From positions 1-64,000 of the forward strand of contig NZ_MKKA01000044.1 in assembly GCF_001942405.1 (NCBI RefSeq): DNA of 64,000 bases, read 5' to 3'. Shown in pieces: positions 35,455-44,576 of the stretch. The position numbers were made by a program, and so were the translations under genes. Below the pieces are notes generated by a model. That model was not told the origin of the DNA, did no database searches, and saw only the letters and a program-made list of their open reading frames with translations. This DNA comes from Ornithinimicrobium sp. CNJ-824 (GTDB taxonomy: Bacteria; Actinomycetota; Actinomycetes; Actinomycetales; Dermatophilaceae). The stretch's first letter is position 1. Every line of letters begins with the position of its first letter.

Positions 35455-36588
35455 CTACAGCGCCAGCGCCCGGTCCAGCCCCTCGGCCAGCCGCGACACG
35501 GTCCCGTCGACGTCGCCGAGCTTGTCCAGGCCGAACAGGCCCAGGCGGAAGGTCGACCAGTCCTCCGGCTCGCCGCACATCAGCGGCACCCCGCCGGCGA
35601 CCTGCAGGCCGACCTCGGCAAACTTCGCCCCCGACTTCAGACCCGGGTCGTCGGTGTGGACGACGACGACGGTGGGCGCGGCATACTCCTCCGCCGCCAC
35701 GGAGGTGAAGCCGCGTTCTGCCAGCAGCGACCGCACCCGTGCGCCCAGCTCGACCTGCGCCTCGCGCAGCGCCGGCAGCCCGCGCTGGGTCCCCTCGAGC
35801 ATGACCTCGAGGTTGTGCGCCAGGGTGTCGGTGGGCATCGTCGCGTGGTAGGCGTGCTTGCCCTCGACGTAGCCCTCGGAGATCGACAGCCACTTCTTCA
35901 GGTCGGCCGAGAAGCTCGTCGACGTGGTGGCGTGGATCGCCTCTCGCGCCTCCTCGTTGACCATCACGTAGGCCGCGCCGGGGCTCCCGCTCCAGCCCTT
36001 CTGGGGAGCGGTGATGAGCACGTCGACGCCGACGTCCTTCATGTCGACCCACAGCGCGCCGGAGGCGATGCAGTCGAGCACGAACAGGCCACCGGCCTCG
36101 TGTGTGGCCTGCGCCACCGTGCGCAGGTAGTCGTCGGGCAGCACGATCCCCGCGGAGGTCTCGACGTGCGCGGCGAAGACGATCTGGGGGTTGTGCTCCT
36201 TGATGGCGGCGGCGACCTCCTCGGCGGGCGGCGGCGCCCAGGGCGAGGGGGAGGTGTCCGCCGTCGGACGTGCGGTGAGCACGGTGACGTCCTCGGTGAT
36301 CCCGCCCATCTCGAAGATCTGGGACCAGCGGTAGGAGAAGAAGCCGTTGCGCACGACCAGCGCTCGACGCCCGGTCGCCAGCTGGCGGGCCACGGCCTCC
36401 ATGCCGTAGGTGCCGCCGCCGGGCACGACCGCCACCGCGTCCGCGGTGTAGGTGCTCCTCAGCACCTCGTTCAGCTGCTGCATCACGCCGACGAAGCGCT
36501 TCGACATGTGGTTCAGGGAGAGGTCGGTGAAGACGACCGAGTACTCCAGCAGGCCGTCGGGGTCGATGTCGGGGCGGGGAAGCGTCAT
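35455..36588 (-). CDS. Class V aminotransferase (serine/alanine-glyoxylate type)
   Basis: PLP-dependent aminotransferase of 377 residues. The PLP lysine is in VLITAPQKGWSGSPGAAYVMV; the phosphate-binding region is VVPGGGTYGMEAVARQLA; the Asp that contacts the pyridine nitrogen is in GGLFVLDCIASGAL. The SADLKKWLSISE and YHATMPTDTLAH blocks fit alanine-glyoxylate/serine-pyruvate aminotransferases. With the neighbouring tartronate-semialdehyde reductase-like and dehydrogenase genes it may handle glyoxylate, hydroxypyruvate or glycine/serine. ATG 36588 is chosen as the family start; an upstream ATG at 36630 is possible. Confidence 0.83.
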   Translation of the reverse strand: MTLPRPDIDPDGLLEYSVVFTDLSLNHMSKRFVGVMQQLNEVLRSTYTADAVAVVPGGGTYGMEAVARQLATGRRALVVRNGFFSYRWSQIFEMGGITEDVTVLTARPTADTSPSPWAPPPAEEVAAAIKEHNPQIVFAAHVETSAGIVLPDDYLRTVAQATHEAGGLFVLDCIASGALWVDMKDVGVDVLITAPQKGWSGSPGAAYVMVNEEAREAIHATTSTSFSADLKKWLSISEGYVEGKHAYHATMPTDTLAHNLEVMLEGTQRGLPALREAQVELGARVRSLLAERGFTSVAAEEYAAPTVVVVHTDDPGLKSGAKFAEVGLQVAGGVPLMCGEPEDWSTFRLGLFGLDKLGDVDGTVSRLAEGLDRALAL

Positions 36589-36645
36589 GGAGGCACGATA
36601 TCGGTCGGGGGCGACAGGTCGGTCCGCCACCGACCGGCACCAGGC

Positions 36646-37350
36646 TCAGGTATGCCGTGGGAATGCCGCCAGCATCGGCCCCGCCGCCCGGGACACCGCC
36701 TCGGGGAGCTCGTCGACCCCCGCGAGGTAGCGCTCGCCGTGGGCCGCCGGGGCCACCGGGGCAGCAGCCCGACGTCCCCGCTCGGCGCCCGCCAGCGCCG
36801 CGAGGTCGTCGTGCCGCTCGTCCAGCAGCCCCAGCCGCACGGCCTCGTCGGTGCCCACGACGTGCCGGCCGTCCACCAGCCGCTCGGCCTCGTCGTCCCC
36901 CACGAGCCGGTGCAGCCGCCAGCGCGTGAAGCCATCCAGGGTCATCCCGTGGTGACCGAAGGGAAACACCAGCGTCGGCTCCCCGAGCGCGACCCTCCGG
37001 TCGCAGGCGGCCATGATCTCCACCCCGCCGCCGGCCGCGCCGCCCTCGACGACGGCCACCACCTCCCGGTCGACCGCGTGGATGCTCAGCAGCGAGGAGA
37101 CGACCGCGTGGACGAACTCCTCGGCGTGGTCGGGGCCGGACCGGGCGAACCGCAGGGCGTCGAGGTCTGCCCCGGAGCAGAAGTACCCGCCGGCCCCCAC
37201 GACATACAGGGGGTCGGGGCCGTCCCCGACCTGGCGCACGAGCGCACCCAGGTCCTGCCACATCGCCAGCGTGAGCGCGTTGCGGCGGGCGGGCCGGTCG
37301 AGGACCAGCGTGGTGCCGAGCGGGCCGTCGGTCAGCCGGACGCCCGTCAC
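36646..37350 (-). CDS. Enoyl-CoA hydratase/isomerase-family protein
   Basis: Crotonase-fold protein of 234 residues. [29 protein letters not shown] (oxyanion-hole segment) and [22 protein letters not shown] are the family signatures. The first glutamate usual for hydration is replaced ([15 protein letters not shown] keeps E but not the GGG-E spacing exactly), so the reaction cannot be named. GTG 37350 overlaps the stop of the DUF1445 gene (GTGA), so it is the last gene of the minus-strand unit GntR regulator - DUF1445 - enoyl hydratase. That context suggests acid or lactam catabolism. Confidence 0.8.
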   Translation of the reverse strand: MTGVRLTDGPLGTTLVLDRPARRNALTLAMWQDLGALVRQVGDGPDPLYVVGAGGYFCSGADLDALRFARSGPDHAEEFVHAVVSSLLSIHAVDREVVAVVEGGAAGGGVEIMAACDRRVALGEPTLVFPFGHHGMTLDGFTRWRLHRLVGDDEAERLVDGRHVVGTDEAVRLGLLDERHDDLAALAGAERGRRAAAPVAPAAHGERYLAGVDELPEAVSRAAGPMLAAFPRHT

Positions 37351-38144
37351 GGCAGCCGGTAGGTGCCGTCGGGCACGTCGGTGACGAACATGTGCCCGGG
37401 TGCGTGCGTGATCGCGAACGGCGGACGGGAGGCCATCAGCGCCGCCTGCGGCGTCACCCCGCAGGCCCAGAAGACCGGCACGTCGCCCGGACGCGCGTCG
37501 ATCGGCTCGCCGAAGTCGGGCGCGTCCAGGTCGCTGATCCCCAGGGCCTCCGGCGCCCCGACGTGGACCGGCGCCCCGTGGACGGCCGGCATGCGGGCGG
37601 TCACCTGCACGGCCGTGGGCACCAGGGCGGCCGGCACCGGGCGCATCGAGACGACGAGCTCGCCGGAGAGGCGGCCGGCGGGACGGCACGGGCGGTCGGT
37701 GCGGTACATCGCCACGTTGCGTCCCTGCTCGATGTTGCGCACGGGCACGCCCGCGTCCAGCAGCGCCCGCTCGAAGCTGAACGAGCACCCGACGAGGAAG
37801 GCCACGAGGTCTTCCCGCCACAGGTCCATGACGTCGGGCACCTCCTCGACGAGCTCGCCGTCGCGCCACACCCGGTAGAGCGGCAGGTCCGTGCGCAGGT
37901 CGGCCTCCGGCGCCAGCGGGGTCCGGGGTGACCCCGGCTCGGTCACGTCCAGCAGCGGGACGGGCTGGGGGTTGCGCTGGGCGAACAGCAGCATGTCCCA
38001 GGCCCAGTCACGCGGCAGGACGACGAGGTTGGCCTGGGTGGACCCCGGTGCGTGCCCGCTGGTGGGGGAGACCAGGCCGGCCCGGTATGCCGCGCGCGCG
38101 GCGGCGGGGGAGTCGAGGCGGTCGGCGGAGGGGGCCTGGGTCAT
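37347..38144 (-). CDS. DUF1445 (YcsI-type) putative hydro-lyase
   Basis: Protein of 265 residues with clear DUF1445 features: [29 protein letters not shown] at the N-terminus, [38 protein letters not shown] and [13 protein letters not shown] at the C-terminus. Family members include D-glutamate cyclase-like enzymes that yield 5-oxoproline, and YcsI in Bacillus sits with pxp genes. Here the 5-oxoprolinase genes lie just across the divergent promoter, which supports a 5-oxoproline or glutamate link. Coupled by ATGA to the GntR gene and by GTGA to the hydratase. Confidence 0.84.
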   Translation of the reverse strand: MTQAPSADRLDSPAAARAAYRAGLVSPTSGHAPGSTQANLVVLPRDWAWDMLLFAQRNPQPVPLLDVTEPGSPRTPLAPEADLRTDLPLYRVWRDGELVEEVPDVMDLWREDLVAFLVGCSFSFERALLDAGVPVRNIEQGRNVAMYRTDRPCRPAGRLSGELVVSMRPVPAALVPTAVQVTARMPAVHGAPVHVGAPEALGISDLDAPDFGEPIDARPGDVPVFWACGVTPQAALMASRPPFAITHAPGHMFVTDVPDGTYRLP

Positions 38145-38830
38145 GCGGTGAGCTCCTGGCGGGAGAAGGCGGTGAGGATGGCGTCCTCGGAGTCGGCGAG
38201 GTAGGTCTCCAGGGCCGTGGCCGCCTCCAGGAAGCGGCCTGACAGCAGCAGGTCGGCGATCCGGGCGTTGCGCTCCACGAAGGGACCGAACAGCTCGGCC
38301 GGGTGCTCGACCACGGCGAAGACGAGGCGCAGCTCGGCCATGAGCCGCCGCATGGTGGCGTCGAGCCGTACGCTGCCGGCGAGGGCCACCAGCGACCGGT
38401 GGAAGCGCATGTTGGCCGACCCGGCGTGCGGCCAGTCCTGCCGGGCTGCGGCCGACCGCGCCGCGTCGACGGCAGCGGTGAGCGCCTGCATCCGGGGCAC
38501 GTCGAGCTCGGTGAGCCCGCGCACGACCGCCGGCTCAAGGACGCGGCGCACCCGGTAGATGTCGCGCACGTCCAACGGCGTGACCTGCGGGACGAAGGCC
38601 CCCCGGTTGGGCTCGTGGACGAGCAGCCCGTCGTGCTCCAGCAGCCGGAAGGCCTCGCGCACGGTGTTGCGGGACACCCCGGACTCGGCCGCGACCCAGG
38701 TCTCGGACACCTTGTCGCCCGGCGCCAGCCGCCCCTCGGTGATCCACTCGCCCACGAGGACCACCACGGTCCCCGCGGCGGTAGGGGTGACGCTGCCCCG
38801 TCCGCCGCCGCCCCTGCTCCCTGCTCCCAT
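38141..38830 (-). CDS. GntR-family (FCD domain) transcriptional regulator
   Basis: Regulator of about 229 residues. Winged-helix segment: [54 protein letters not shown]-terminal FCD ligand domain with metal-binding positions in [23 protein letters not shown] and [16 protein letters not shown] 38830 is preferred; ATG 38842 is in frame. It is the first gene of a minus-strand unit and faces the NRAMP-pxpABC operon; an inverted repeat at 38,859-38,891 lies between the two starts. It most likely senses an organic acid such as 5-oxoproline and controls both directions. Confidence 0.86.
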   Translation of the reverse strand: MGAGSRGGGGRGSVTPTAAGTVVVLVGEWITEGRLAPGDKVSETWVAAESGVSRNTVREAFRLLEHDGLLVHEPNRGAFVPQVTPLDVRDIYRVRRVLEPAVVRGLTELDVPRMQALTAAVDAARSAAARQDWPHAGSANMRFHRSLVALAGSVRLDATMRRLMAELRLVFAVVEHPAELFGPFVERNARIADLLLSGRFLEAATALETYLADSEDAILTAFSRQELTA

Positions 38831-38858
38831 GCCCCCGATCATCGACCACGGTCACAAC

Positions 38859-38891
38859 TTGTTCAACACCTCTGGACGGATCGTTGAACAA
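38859..38891. promoter_or_regulatory. Probable GntR operator in divergent promoter
   Basis: Perfect nine-bp inverted repeat TTGTTCAAC, fifteen bases, GTTGAACAA. It lies 28 bp upstream of the GntR gene and 60 bp upstream of the NRAMP gene, in an unusually A/T-rich stretch. A weaker third site, CGTGCAACA, follows at about 38,902. Placement fits control of both operons. Confidence 0.6.
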
Positions 38892-38951
38892 TCACTACTG
38901 TCGTGCAACATCCGGGCCGCCCCTGGGCCCCGCACAGGCAGGACGACGTCG

Positions 38952-40192
38952 ATGGCAGAGCTGCACGACTCCCCGCACAAGGCCGCCGACGCCGCGCGCC
39001 TGCGGCCACCGGCCGGGGCACGCTGCTGGGGGCCATCTTCCTCATGGCCACCTCGGCCATCGGGCCGGGCTTCATCACGCAGACGACCAACTTCACCGTC
39101 CAGCTGGGGGCGGCCTTCGCGTTCGCGATCGTCATCTCGATCCTCGTGGACATCGCGATCCAGACCAACGTCTGGCGGGTCATCGGGGTCTCGGGGATGC
39201 GGGCCCAGGAGCTGGGCAACGCCTCGCTGCCGGGGCTGGGCTACGTCATGGCCGGGCTGCTGCTGGTCGGCGGCCTCGTCTTCAACATCGGCAACGTCAG
39301 CGGTGCGGGCCTGGGGCTGAACATCATGACCGACCTGGACGCGCGGATCGGGGCCGTGATCCTGGCCGCCGCGGCGGTCGGGATCTTCCTGTCCAAGCGG
39401 GCGGGGGTGGCGATGGACCGGATCGTCGTGCTGCTCGGTGCGGTCATGATCCTGCTGACCCTCTACGTCGCGGTCACCTCCGGCCCCCCGGTCGGCGACG
39501 CGCTGCGCAACTCGGTCCTGCCCGAGCAGGTCAGCGTGCTGGCCATCACCACCCTCATCGGCGGCACGATCGGCGGCTACATCATCTACGCCGGCGCCCA
39601 CCGGCTCCTCGACGCCGGCGTCAGCGGCGAGGCCCACCTGCGGGAGATCACCCGCAGCGCCGCCACCGGCATCATCGTCACCGGCGTCATGCGGGTCATC
39701 CTCTTCCTGGCGATCCTCGGCGTGGTCAGCACGGGTGCCGAGCTCGACCCGGCCAGCCAGGCCGCCAGCGCCTTCCAGGCCGCGGCCGGCAACGTCGGCT
39801 ACCGCCTGTTCGGGGTCGTCTTCTCCGCCGCGGCGCTGACCAGCGTCATCGGCGTCTCCTACACGACGATCACCTTCCTGACCTCCCGGACCAAGACCCC
39901 GCCGCGCACGACCAACATCCTGGTGGTCGGCTTCATCGTGCTCTCGACCGTGCTCTTCCTGGCCATCGGCGCGGCCCCCGCCCAGCTGCTGGTCTTCGCC
40001 GGCGCCTTCAACGGCATCCTGCTGCCGGTCGGCATCGGTGTCATGATGTGGGTGGCCTGGCGACGGCGCGACCTCCTGCACGGCTACGACTACCCGAAGT
40101 GGCTGGCCGGCATCGGCACCGTGGCCTGGTTGGTGACCATCTACCTGGCCGTCAACTCGGTCCGGCCCGCCATCGAGCTCGTCACGGGGTGA
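38952..40192 (+). CDS. NRAMP-type transporter, frameshifted near the start
   Basis: Integral-membrane transporter of about 414 residues resembling the NRAMP (divalent metal transporter) group. ATSAIGPGFITQTTNFTVQLG corresponds to the helix-1 metal-site region, but the usual DPGN is absent (GPGFITQT), so the cargo may not be a metal ion. The protein starts at ATG 38952 (AELHDSPHKAADA); one C is missing near 38,988, after which APAATGRGTLLGAIFLMATS continues. About eleven hydrophobic segments. NRAMP-like genes often open pxp operons, suggesting a role in uptake of the oxoprolinase substrate or its cofactor. Confidence 0.78.
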
Positions 40193-40197
40193 GCGAC

Positions 40198-40962
40198 ATG
40201 ACCATCGACCTGAACTCCGACCTCGGCGAGGGCATGGGCAGCTGGTCCATGGGCGACGACGAGGCGCTGCTGTCCATCGTCACCAGCGCCAACGTCGCCT
40301 GCGGCTTCCACGCCGGCGACCCGCCGATCATGCGCGAGGTCACCGCACGGGCGGCCGCCCTCGACGTGGCGATCGGGGCGCACGTGGCCTACCGCGACCA
40401 CACCGGCTTCGGGCGCCGGTTCATCGACATGGAGCCGGGCGTGCTGACCGACGAGGTGATCTACCAGATCGGCGCCCTCGACGGGATGGCCCGGCGGCAC
40501 GGCCACCGGGTCACCTACGTCAAGCCGCACGGCGGTCTCTACAACGCGATCGTCACCCACGAGGAGCAGGCCCGGGCGGTGGTGCGGGCCGTGCACGAGT
40601 TCGACGCCCACCTGGTGCTCATGGGGCTGCCCGGGTCGGTGGTCCTCCGGCTCGCGGAGGAGGCGGGGGTGCCGACCGCGCACGAGGCCTTCGCCGACCG
40701 GGCCTACACCCCCGAGGGCCACCTCGTGCCGCGCAGCCGGGAGGGCTCGGTGCTGCACGACCCCGAGGAGATCGCCCGCCGGTGCGTCGCCATGGCCACC
40801 GGCGAGCCGATCTCCGACGTCAACGGCGACCCCCTGACGCTGCACCCGCACTCCATCTGCGTGCACGGCGACACCCCCGGGGCGGTCGAGATCGCCCGCC
40901 GCGTGCGCACCGCGCTCGAGGGCGCCGGCGTCACCCTGGCCCCGTTCGCCCCGGCGGGCTGA
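40198..40962 (+). CDS. pxpA: 5-oxoprolinase subunit A (LamB/YcsF family)
   Basis: ATP-dependent 5-oxoproline hydrolysis to glutamate, together with PxpB and PxpC. Family blocks are plain: IDLNSDLGEGMGSW at the start, SANVACGFHAGDP, GAHVAYRD, YVKPHGGLYNAIV, EAFADRAYTPEGHLVPRSREGSVLHD and LHPHSICVHGDTPGAV. Length 254 is normal. ATG 40198 lies five bases after the transporter stop; PxpB begins three bases after its own stop. Gene order transporter-pxpA-pxpB-pxpC is common in bacteria that salvage pyroglutamate. Confidence 0.93.
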   Translation: MTIDLNSDLGEGMGSWSMGDDEALLSIVTSANVACGFHAGDPPIMREVTARAAALDVAIGAHVAYRDHTGFGRRFIDMEPGVLTDEVIYQIGALDGMARRHGHRVTYVKPHGGLYNAIVTHEEQARAVVRAVHEFDAHLVLMGLPGSVVLRLAEEAGVPTAHEAFADRAYTPEGHLVPRSREGSVLHDPEEIARRCVAMATGEPISDVNGDPLTLHPHSICVHGDTPGAVEIARRVRTALEGAGVTLAPFAPAG

Positions 40963-40965
40963 GCC

Positions 40966-41571
40966 GTGCGCGTGCTGCCGAGCGGCTCCCGCGGGCTGCT
41001 GCTGGAGCTGGACACCCTCGAGGAGGTGCTGGCCCGCTACGCCGCGCTCCAGGAGACGGAGCTGCCGGTCCTGGACCTGGTCCCCGCCGGACGCACGATC
41101 CTCGTCGTGGCCGACCGCGGCACCGACCTGCGCGAGCTGGAGCAGCAGGTGCGCCAGGTCGGCCCGGGGGAGCACGCGGGCACCGAGCGCGAGCCCGTCG
41201 AGGTGCCGGTCCGCTACGACGGTGAGGACCTGCACGACGCCGCCGAGGCGCTGGGGTGGTCGCCGGAGGAGCTGGTCCGCCGCCACCAGGAGGAGGAGTG
41301 GACCGTCGCGTTCTGCGGGTTCGCCCCCGGCTTCGGCTACATCGCCGGCACGCGGTTCGCCTGGGACACCCCGCGCCGCTCCTCGCCGCGCACCCGGGTG
41401 CCGGCCGGTGCGCTGGCGCTGGCGGGGGAGTTCACGGCCGTCTACCCCCGGGAGTCGCCCGGCGGCTGGCAGCTCGTGGGCCACGCCCTCGTGGAGATGT
41501 TCGACCTCGACCGGGACCCGCCGTCGCTGCTCCTGCCCGGCACGCCCGTGCGCTTCGTGGAGCGACCGTGA
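40966..41571 (+). CDS. pxpB: 5-oxoprolinase subunit B (allophanate hydrolase subunit 1-like)
   Basis: Subunit of 201 residues, with RVLPSGSRGLLLELDTLEEV at the N-terminus, the conserved IPVRYDGEDL-like VPVRYDGEDLHDAAEALG, and the hallmark VAFCGFAPGFGYIAGT followed by PRRSSPRTRVPAGALALAG. These match allophanate hydrolase subunit 1 (KipI family). GTG 40966 follows the pxpA stop closely, and the gene overlaps pxpC by GTGA. It acts with PxpC in the ATP-dependent opening of the lactam ring. Confidence 0.92.
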   Translation: MRVLPSGSRGLLLELDTLEEVLARYAALQETELPVLDLVPAGRTILVVADRGTDLRELEQQVRQVGPGEHAGTEREPVEVPVRYDGEDLHDAAEALGWSPEELVRRHQEEEWTVAFCGFAPGFGYIAGTRFAWDTPRRSSPRTRVPAGALALAGEFTAVYPRESPGGWQLVGHALVEMFDLDRDPPSLLLPGTPVRFVERP

Positions 41572-42448
41572 CCACGCTCACCGTCGTGGAGGCGGGGGCG
41601 CTGACCACCGTGCAGGACTTCGGGCGCTCGGGCAGGCCGCCCTGGGCATCGGCCGGTCCGGCTGCTGCGACCGTGGTGCCCACCGGCTGGCCAACGCGCT
41701 CGTCGGCAACCACCCGACGCTGGCCACCCTGGAGGTGACCCTCGGCGGGCTGGTGCTGACCACCGACGAGGACGTCGTCGTCGTCACCACCGGGGCCCGG
41801 TGCCCGGGCGCACCCCACCTGGGTCCCACCCACCTGCGCGCCGGGGAGGAGCTGCGCCTCGGCATACCCGAGGCTGGTCTGCGCACGTATGTCGCGGTGC
41901 GCGGGGGGATCGACGTGGAGCCGGTGCTCGGCAGCCGGGCGACCGACGTGCTCTCCGGGCTGGGACCGAAGGTGGTCGAGGCCGGCGACGAGCTGCCCGT
42001 GGGGACCACGCCCCGGCCGGTGCCGGGCGTCGACGTGGCCCCCGTGCCGGAGCCGACGAACGACCTGCTCGTCGTGCCGGTGACCGCGGGGCCGCGGCGC
42101 GACTGGATCGACGACGAGGCCTGGGGGCAGTTCCTGTCCCAGACCTACGTCGTCGACAGCCGGTCAAACCGGGTCGGGGTCCGGCTCGAGGGCCAGCCGC
42201 TGACCAGGGCGCAGGAGGGGGAGCTGACGAGCGAGGGGATGCTGCGCGGCGCGGTGCAGGTCCCGCCGTCGGGGCAGCCGGTGCTCTTCCTGGCCGACCA
42301 CCCGGTGACCGGCGGCTACCCGGTCGTGGCCTACGTCGACGACGAGGCGGTCGACCGGTGCGCCCAGCTGCGGCCGGGGCAGGAGGTGCGGTTCACCGCG
42401 CGGTCCGGCGGAACCGGCGGCGCCGACGGGCCGTCCACGCGGCGGTAG
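41568..42448 (+). CDS. pxpC: 5-oxoprolinase subunit C, frameshifted
   Basis: Biotin-dependent-carboxylase-like subunit (KipA/allophanate hydrolase subunit 2 family) of about 293 residues. GTG 41568 gives LTVVEAGALTTVQDFGRSG. One C is lost near 41,634, and the family sequence QAALGIGRSGCCDRGAHRLANALVGN continues to 42448 with LGSRATDVLSGLGP, VDSRSNRVGVRLEGQPL and ADHPVTGGYPVVAYV. Without the missing base only 56 codons would be read, so a sequencing error is far likelier than a dead gene in an intact operon. A hairpin follows 14 bp after the stop. Confidence 0.85.
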
Positions 42449-42461
42449 GGTCGACGTCGCG

Positions 42462-42478
42462 CCACGGGGGGACCGTGG
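42462..42478 (+). terminator. Hairpin after the pxp operon
   Basis: CCACGG-GGGGA-CCGTGG, a short G+C stem 14 bp after the pxpC stop and 28 bp before the next start codon. No T-tract; fits the weak terminators of high-GC genomes. Confidence 0.4.
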
Positions 42479-42505
42479 TCGGACGAGATCCAGGGAGGAA
42501 GGCGC

Positions 42506-43141
42506 GTGCGGGAGCAGACGTCCGGGTGGCCGGTCGAGGACACGGCGTACGTCGACCCCAAGGTGCGGTGGCTGCTGCCGGTCGCCCGCCAGTCGTTGCG
42601 GCTCAACCTGCTCCCGGGGGAGGCGGTGCTCGGGATGTTCCCCGTGACCCGGTTCCGACGATCGGTGGCGCTGCTCGTCGTGACGGACCGGCGGCTGCTG
42701 ACGCTGGGCGACCAGCACGTGGGCATGCCGGTCGTCGACGAGGTCGACCGCGCCCGGGTCACCGACGTCCGCATCGAGCGGGAGAAGGTGTTCAGCGCCG
42801 GGCTGGTGACGGCAGTCATCGGCGTGGACGTGGACGAGGTCAACCTGGGGACGCTGACCTACAACGGGCAGACGTTCATCCGGCTGGAGGAGGTGCTGGC
42901 GCGTACCGGTCCTGCGGGGATGCCCCTGATCCCCGTGGGTGCACCCCCGGTCGGCGGGCGGGACCGGGAGGGCGGGCCGCCGGAGGACGACGTCCCGTGG
43001 CCCGGCAGTCCACCGGTCCGGTCGGACCACCCGTTGGTGGTGCACCTCAGGGCGCTGGCCGACCTGCACGAGCGGGGAGCGCTGACCGACGAGGAGTTTG
43101 CCGCGGCCAAGGCGCGGCTGCTGGCGGACCCGAAGGGCTGA
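42506..43141 (+). CDS. PH-like/SHOCT-domain protein
   Basis: Protein of 211 residues with two parts. The N-terminal 125 residues look like a PH-type (GRAM/bPH) domain: LLPGEAVLGMFPVTRFRRSVALLVVTDRRLLTLG. After a Gly/Pro linker the C-terminus is a SHOCT motif, HLRALADLHERGALTDEEFAAAKARLL, a short helix pair found at the ends of many bacterial proteins and thought to aid oligomerisation. No signal peptide or membrane helix. GTG 42506 follows GGAGGAAGG. Function unknown; convergent with the aminotransferase gene. Confidence 0.7.
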   Translation: MREQTSGWPVEDTAYVDPKVRWLLPVARQSLRLNLLPGEAVLGMFPVTRFRRSVALLVVTDRRLLTLGDQHVGMPVVDEVDRARVTDVRIEREKVFSAGLVTAVIGVDVDEVNLGTLTYNGQTFIRLEEVLARTGPAGMPLIPVGAPPVGGRDREGGPPEDDVPWPGSPPVRSDHPLVVHLRALADLHERGALTDEEFAAAKARLLADPKG

Positions 43142-43157
43142 GGTGAGGGTCGGCGCC

Positions 43158-44530
43158 TCACACCGTGTGGGCGTCGGCCACCTCGAGCGCCTCGTCGAGC
43201 ACGGCCAGGCCGGCGAGCAGGTCCTCGTCGGCGATGTTCAGCGGCGGGACCACGTGCACCCGGTTGAAGTTGACGAACGGCAGCACCCCGCCGTCCTTGA
43301 GGGCCTTGGTCAGCTCGGTCATCGCGGGCGAGCTGCCGCCGTAGGGGGCCAGCGGCTCCCTGGTCTCCCTGTTCTTGACGAGCTCGACCGCCCAGAAGCA
43401 GCCGACGCCGCGGACCTCGCCGACGCTGGGGTGGCGCTCGGCGATCTCTCGCAGGCGGGGTCCGATGACCTCCCGGCCCAGGCGGGCGGCGTTCTCGACC
43501 ATGCCCTCCTCGCGCATCGCGGTGATGGTGGCCACCGCGGCGGCGCAGGCCAGCGGATGGCCGGAGTAGGTCAGCCCGCCGGGGTAGACGCGCTCGGCGA
43601 AGGTGGCCGCGATCTCGTCGCTGATCACCACGCCGCCCAGCGGCACGTAGCCGGAGTTGATCCCCTTGGCGAAGGTGATCAGGTCCGGGGTGAGGTCCCA
43701 GTGGTCGAACGCGAACCAGGCGCCGCTGCGGCCGAAGCCGGCCATCACCTCGTCGGCGATGAGGACGATGCCGTGCCGGCGGGTCAGCTCCCGGACGCGG
43801 CGAGGTAGCCGGGCGGCGGCAGGTAGATGCCGGCGGTGCCGGGGATCGTCTCCAGGATGAGGGCGGCGATGTTCTGCGGGCCCTCCAGCAGGATCATGTC
43901 CTCCAGGTGGCGCAGCGCCCGCTCGGACTCCTCCTCCTCGGTGGTGGAGCCGAAGTAGCTCCGGTAGGTGTAGGCCGGCATGAAGTGCACGACCCCCTCG
44001 CCGAAGTAGTCGTTGGCGAACCGCCGCGGGTCGCCGGTGACGTTGACCGCCAGCTGGGTGCCGCCGTGGTAGCTGCGGTAGGCCGACAGCACCTTCTGCC
44101 GCCCCGTGTGCAGGCGGGCCATCCGGATGGCGTGCTCGTTGGCGTCGGCCCCGCCGTTGGTGAAGAAGACCGTCTCCAGCCCCTGCGGGGTCAGCTCGGC
44201 GACGAGCCGGGCGGCCTCGGAGCGCATGTCGTTGACGTGCTGCGGGGCGATGGTGCACAGGCGGCCGGCCTGCTCCTGGATGGCGGCCACCACGGCGGGG
44301 TGCTGGTGGCCGATGTTGGTGTAGACCAGCTGGGAGGACAGGTCGAGCAGCCGGTTGCCCTCCCCGTCCCAGACGTGGGAGCCGGAGGCGGCCAGCACGG
44401 TCATCGGCTGGAAGAGGGCCTGGGCCTGCCAGGAGTGGAAGACGTGGGCGCGGTCCAGCTCGTAGGCCCGCCGGCCGTTCTCGATGTCGGCGGGGGAGAC
44501 GGCTGCGGCGGTGCGGGTCTCGGTGGTCAT
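43158..44530 (-). CDS. Class III aminotransferase (omega-amino acid:pyruvate type), frameshifted
   Basis: PLP aminotransferase of about 457 residues. N-terminal part: FHSWQAQALFQPMTVLAASGSHVWDGEGNRLLDLSSQLVYTNIGHQHP and FFTNGGADANEHAIRMAR (PLP phosphate cup). A C is lost near 43,803 (YLAA then VRELTRRHGIVLIADEVMAGFGRSG). The PLP lysine is in TFAKGINSGYVPLGGVV. The pattern fits omega-amino acid or beta-alanine:pyruvate aminotransferases. ATG 44530. The LLM-type oxidoreductase lies 46 bp upstream on the same strand, so both may act in one amine or polyamine pathway. Confidence 0.85.
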
Positions 44531-44576
44531 GGGACGAGAATCGCACGGCCTCCCGGCCGGGGCGACGCGGGGCCGC

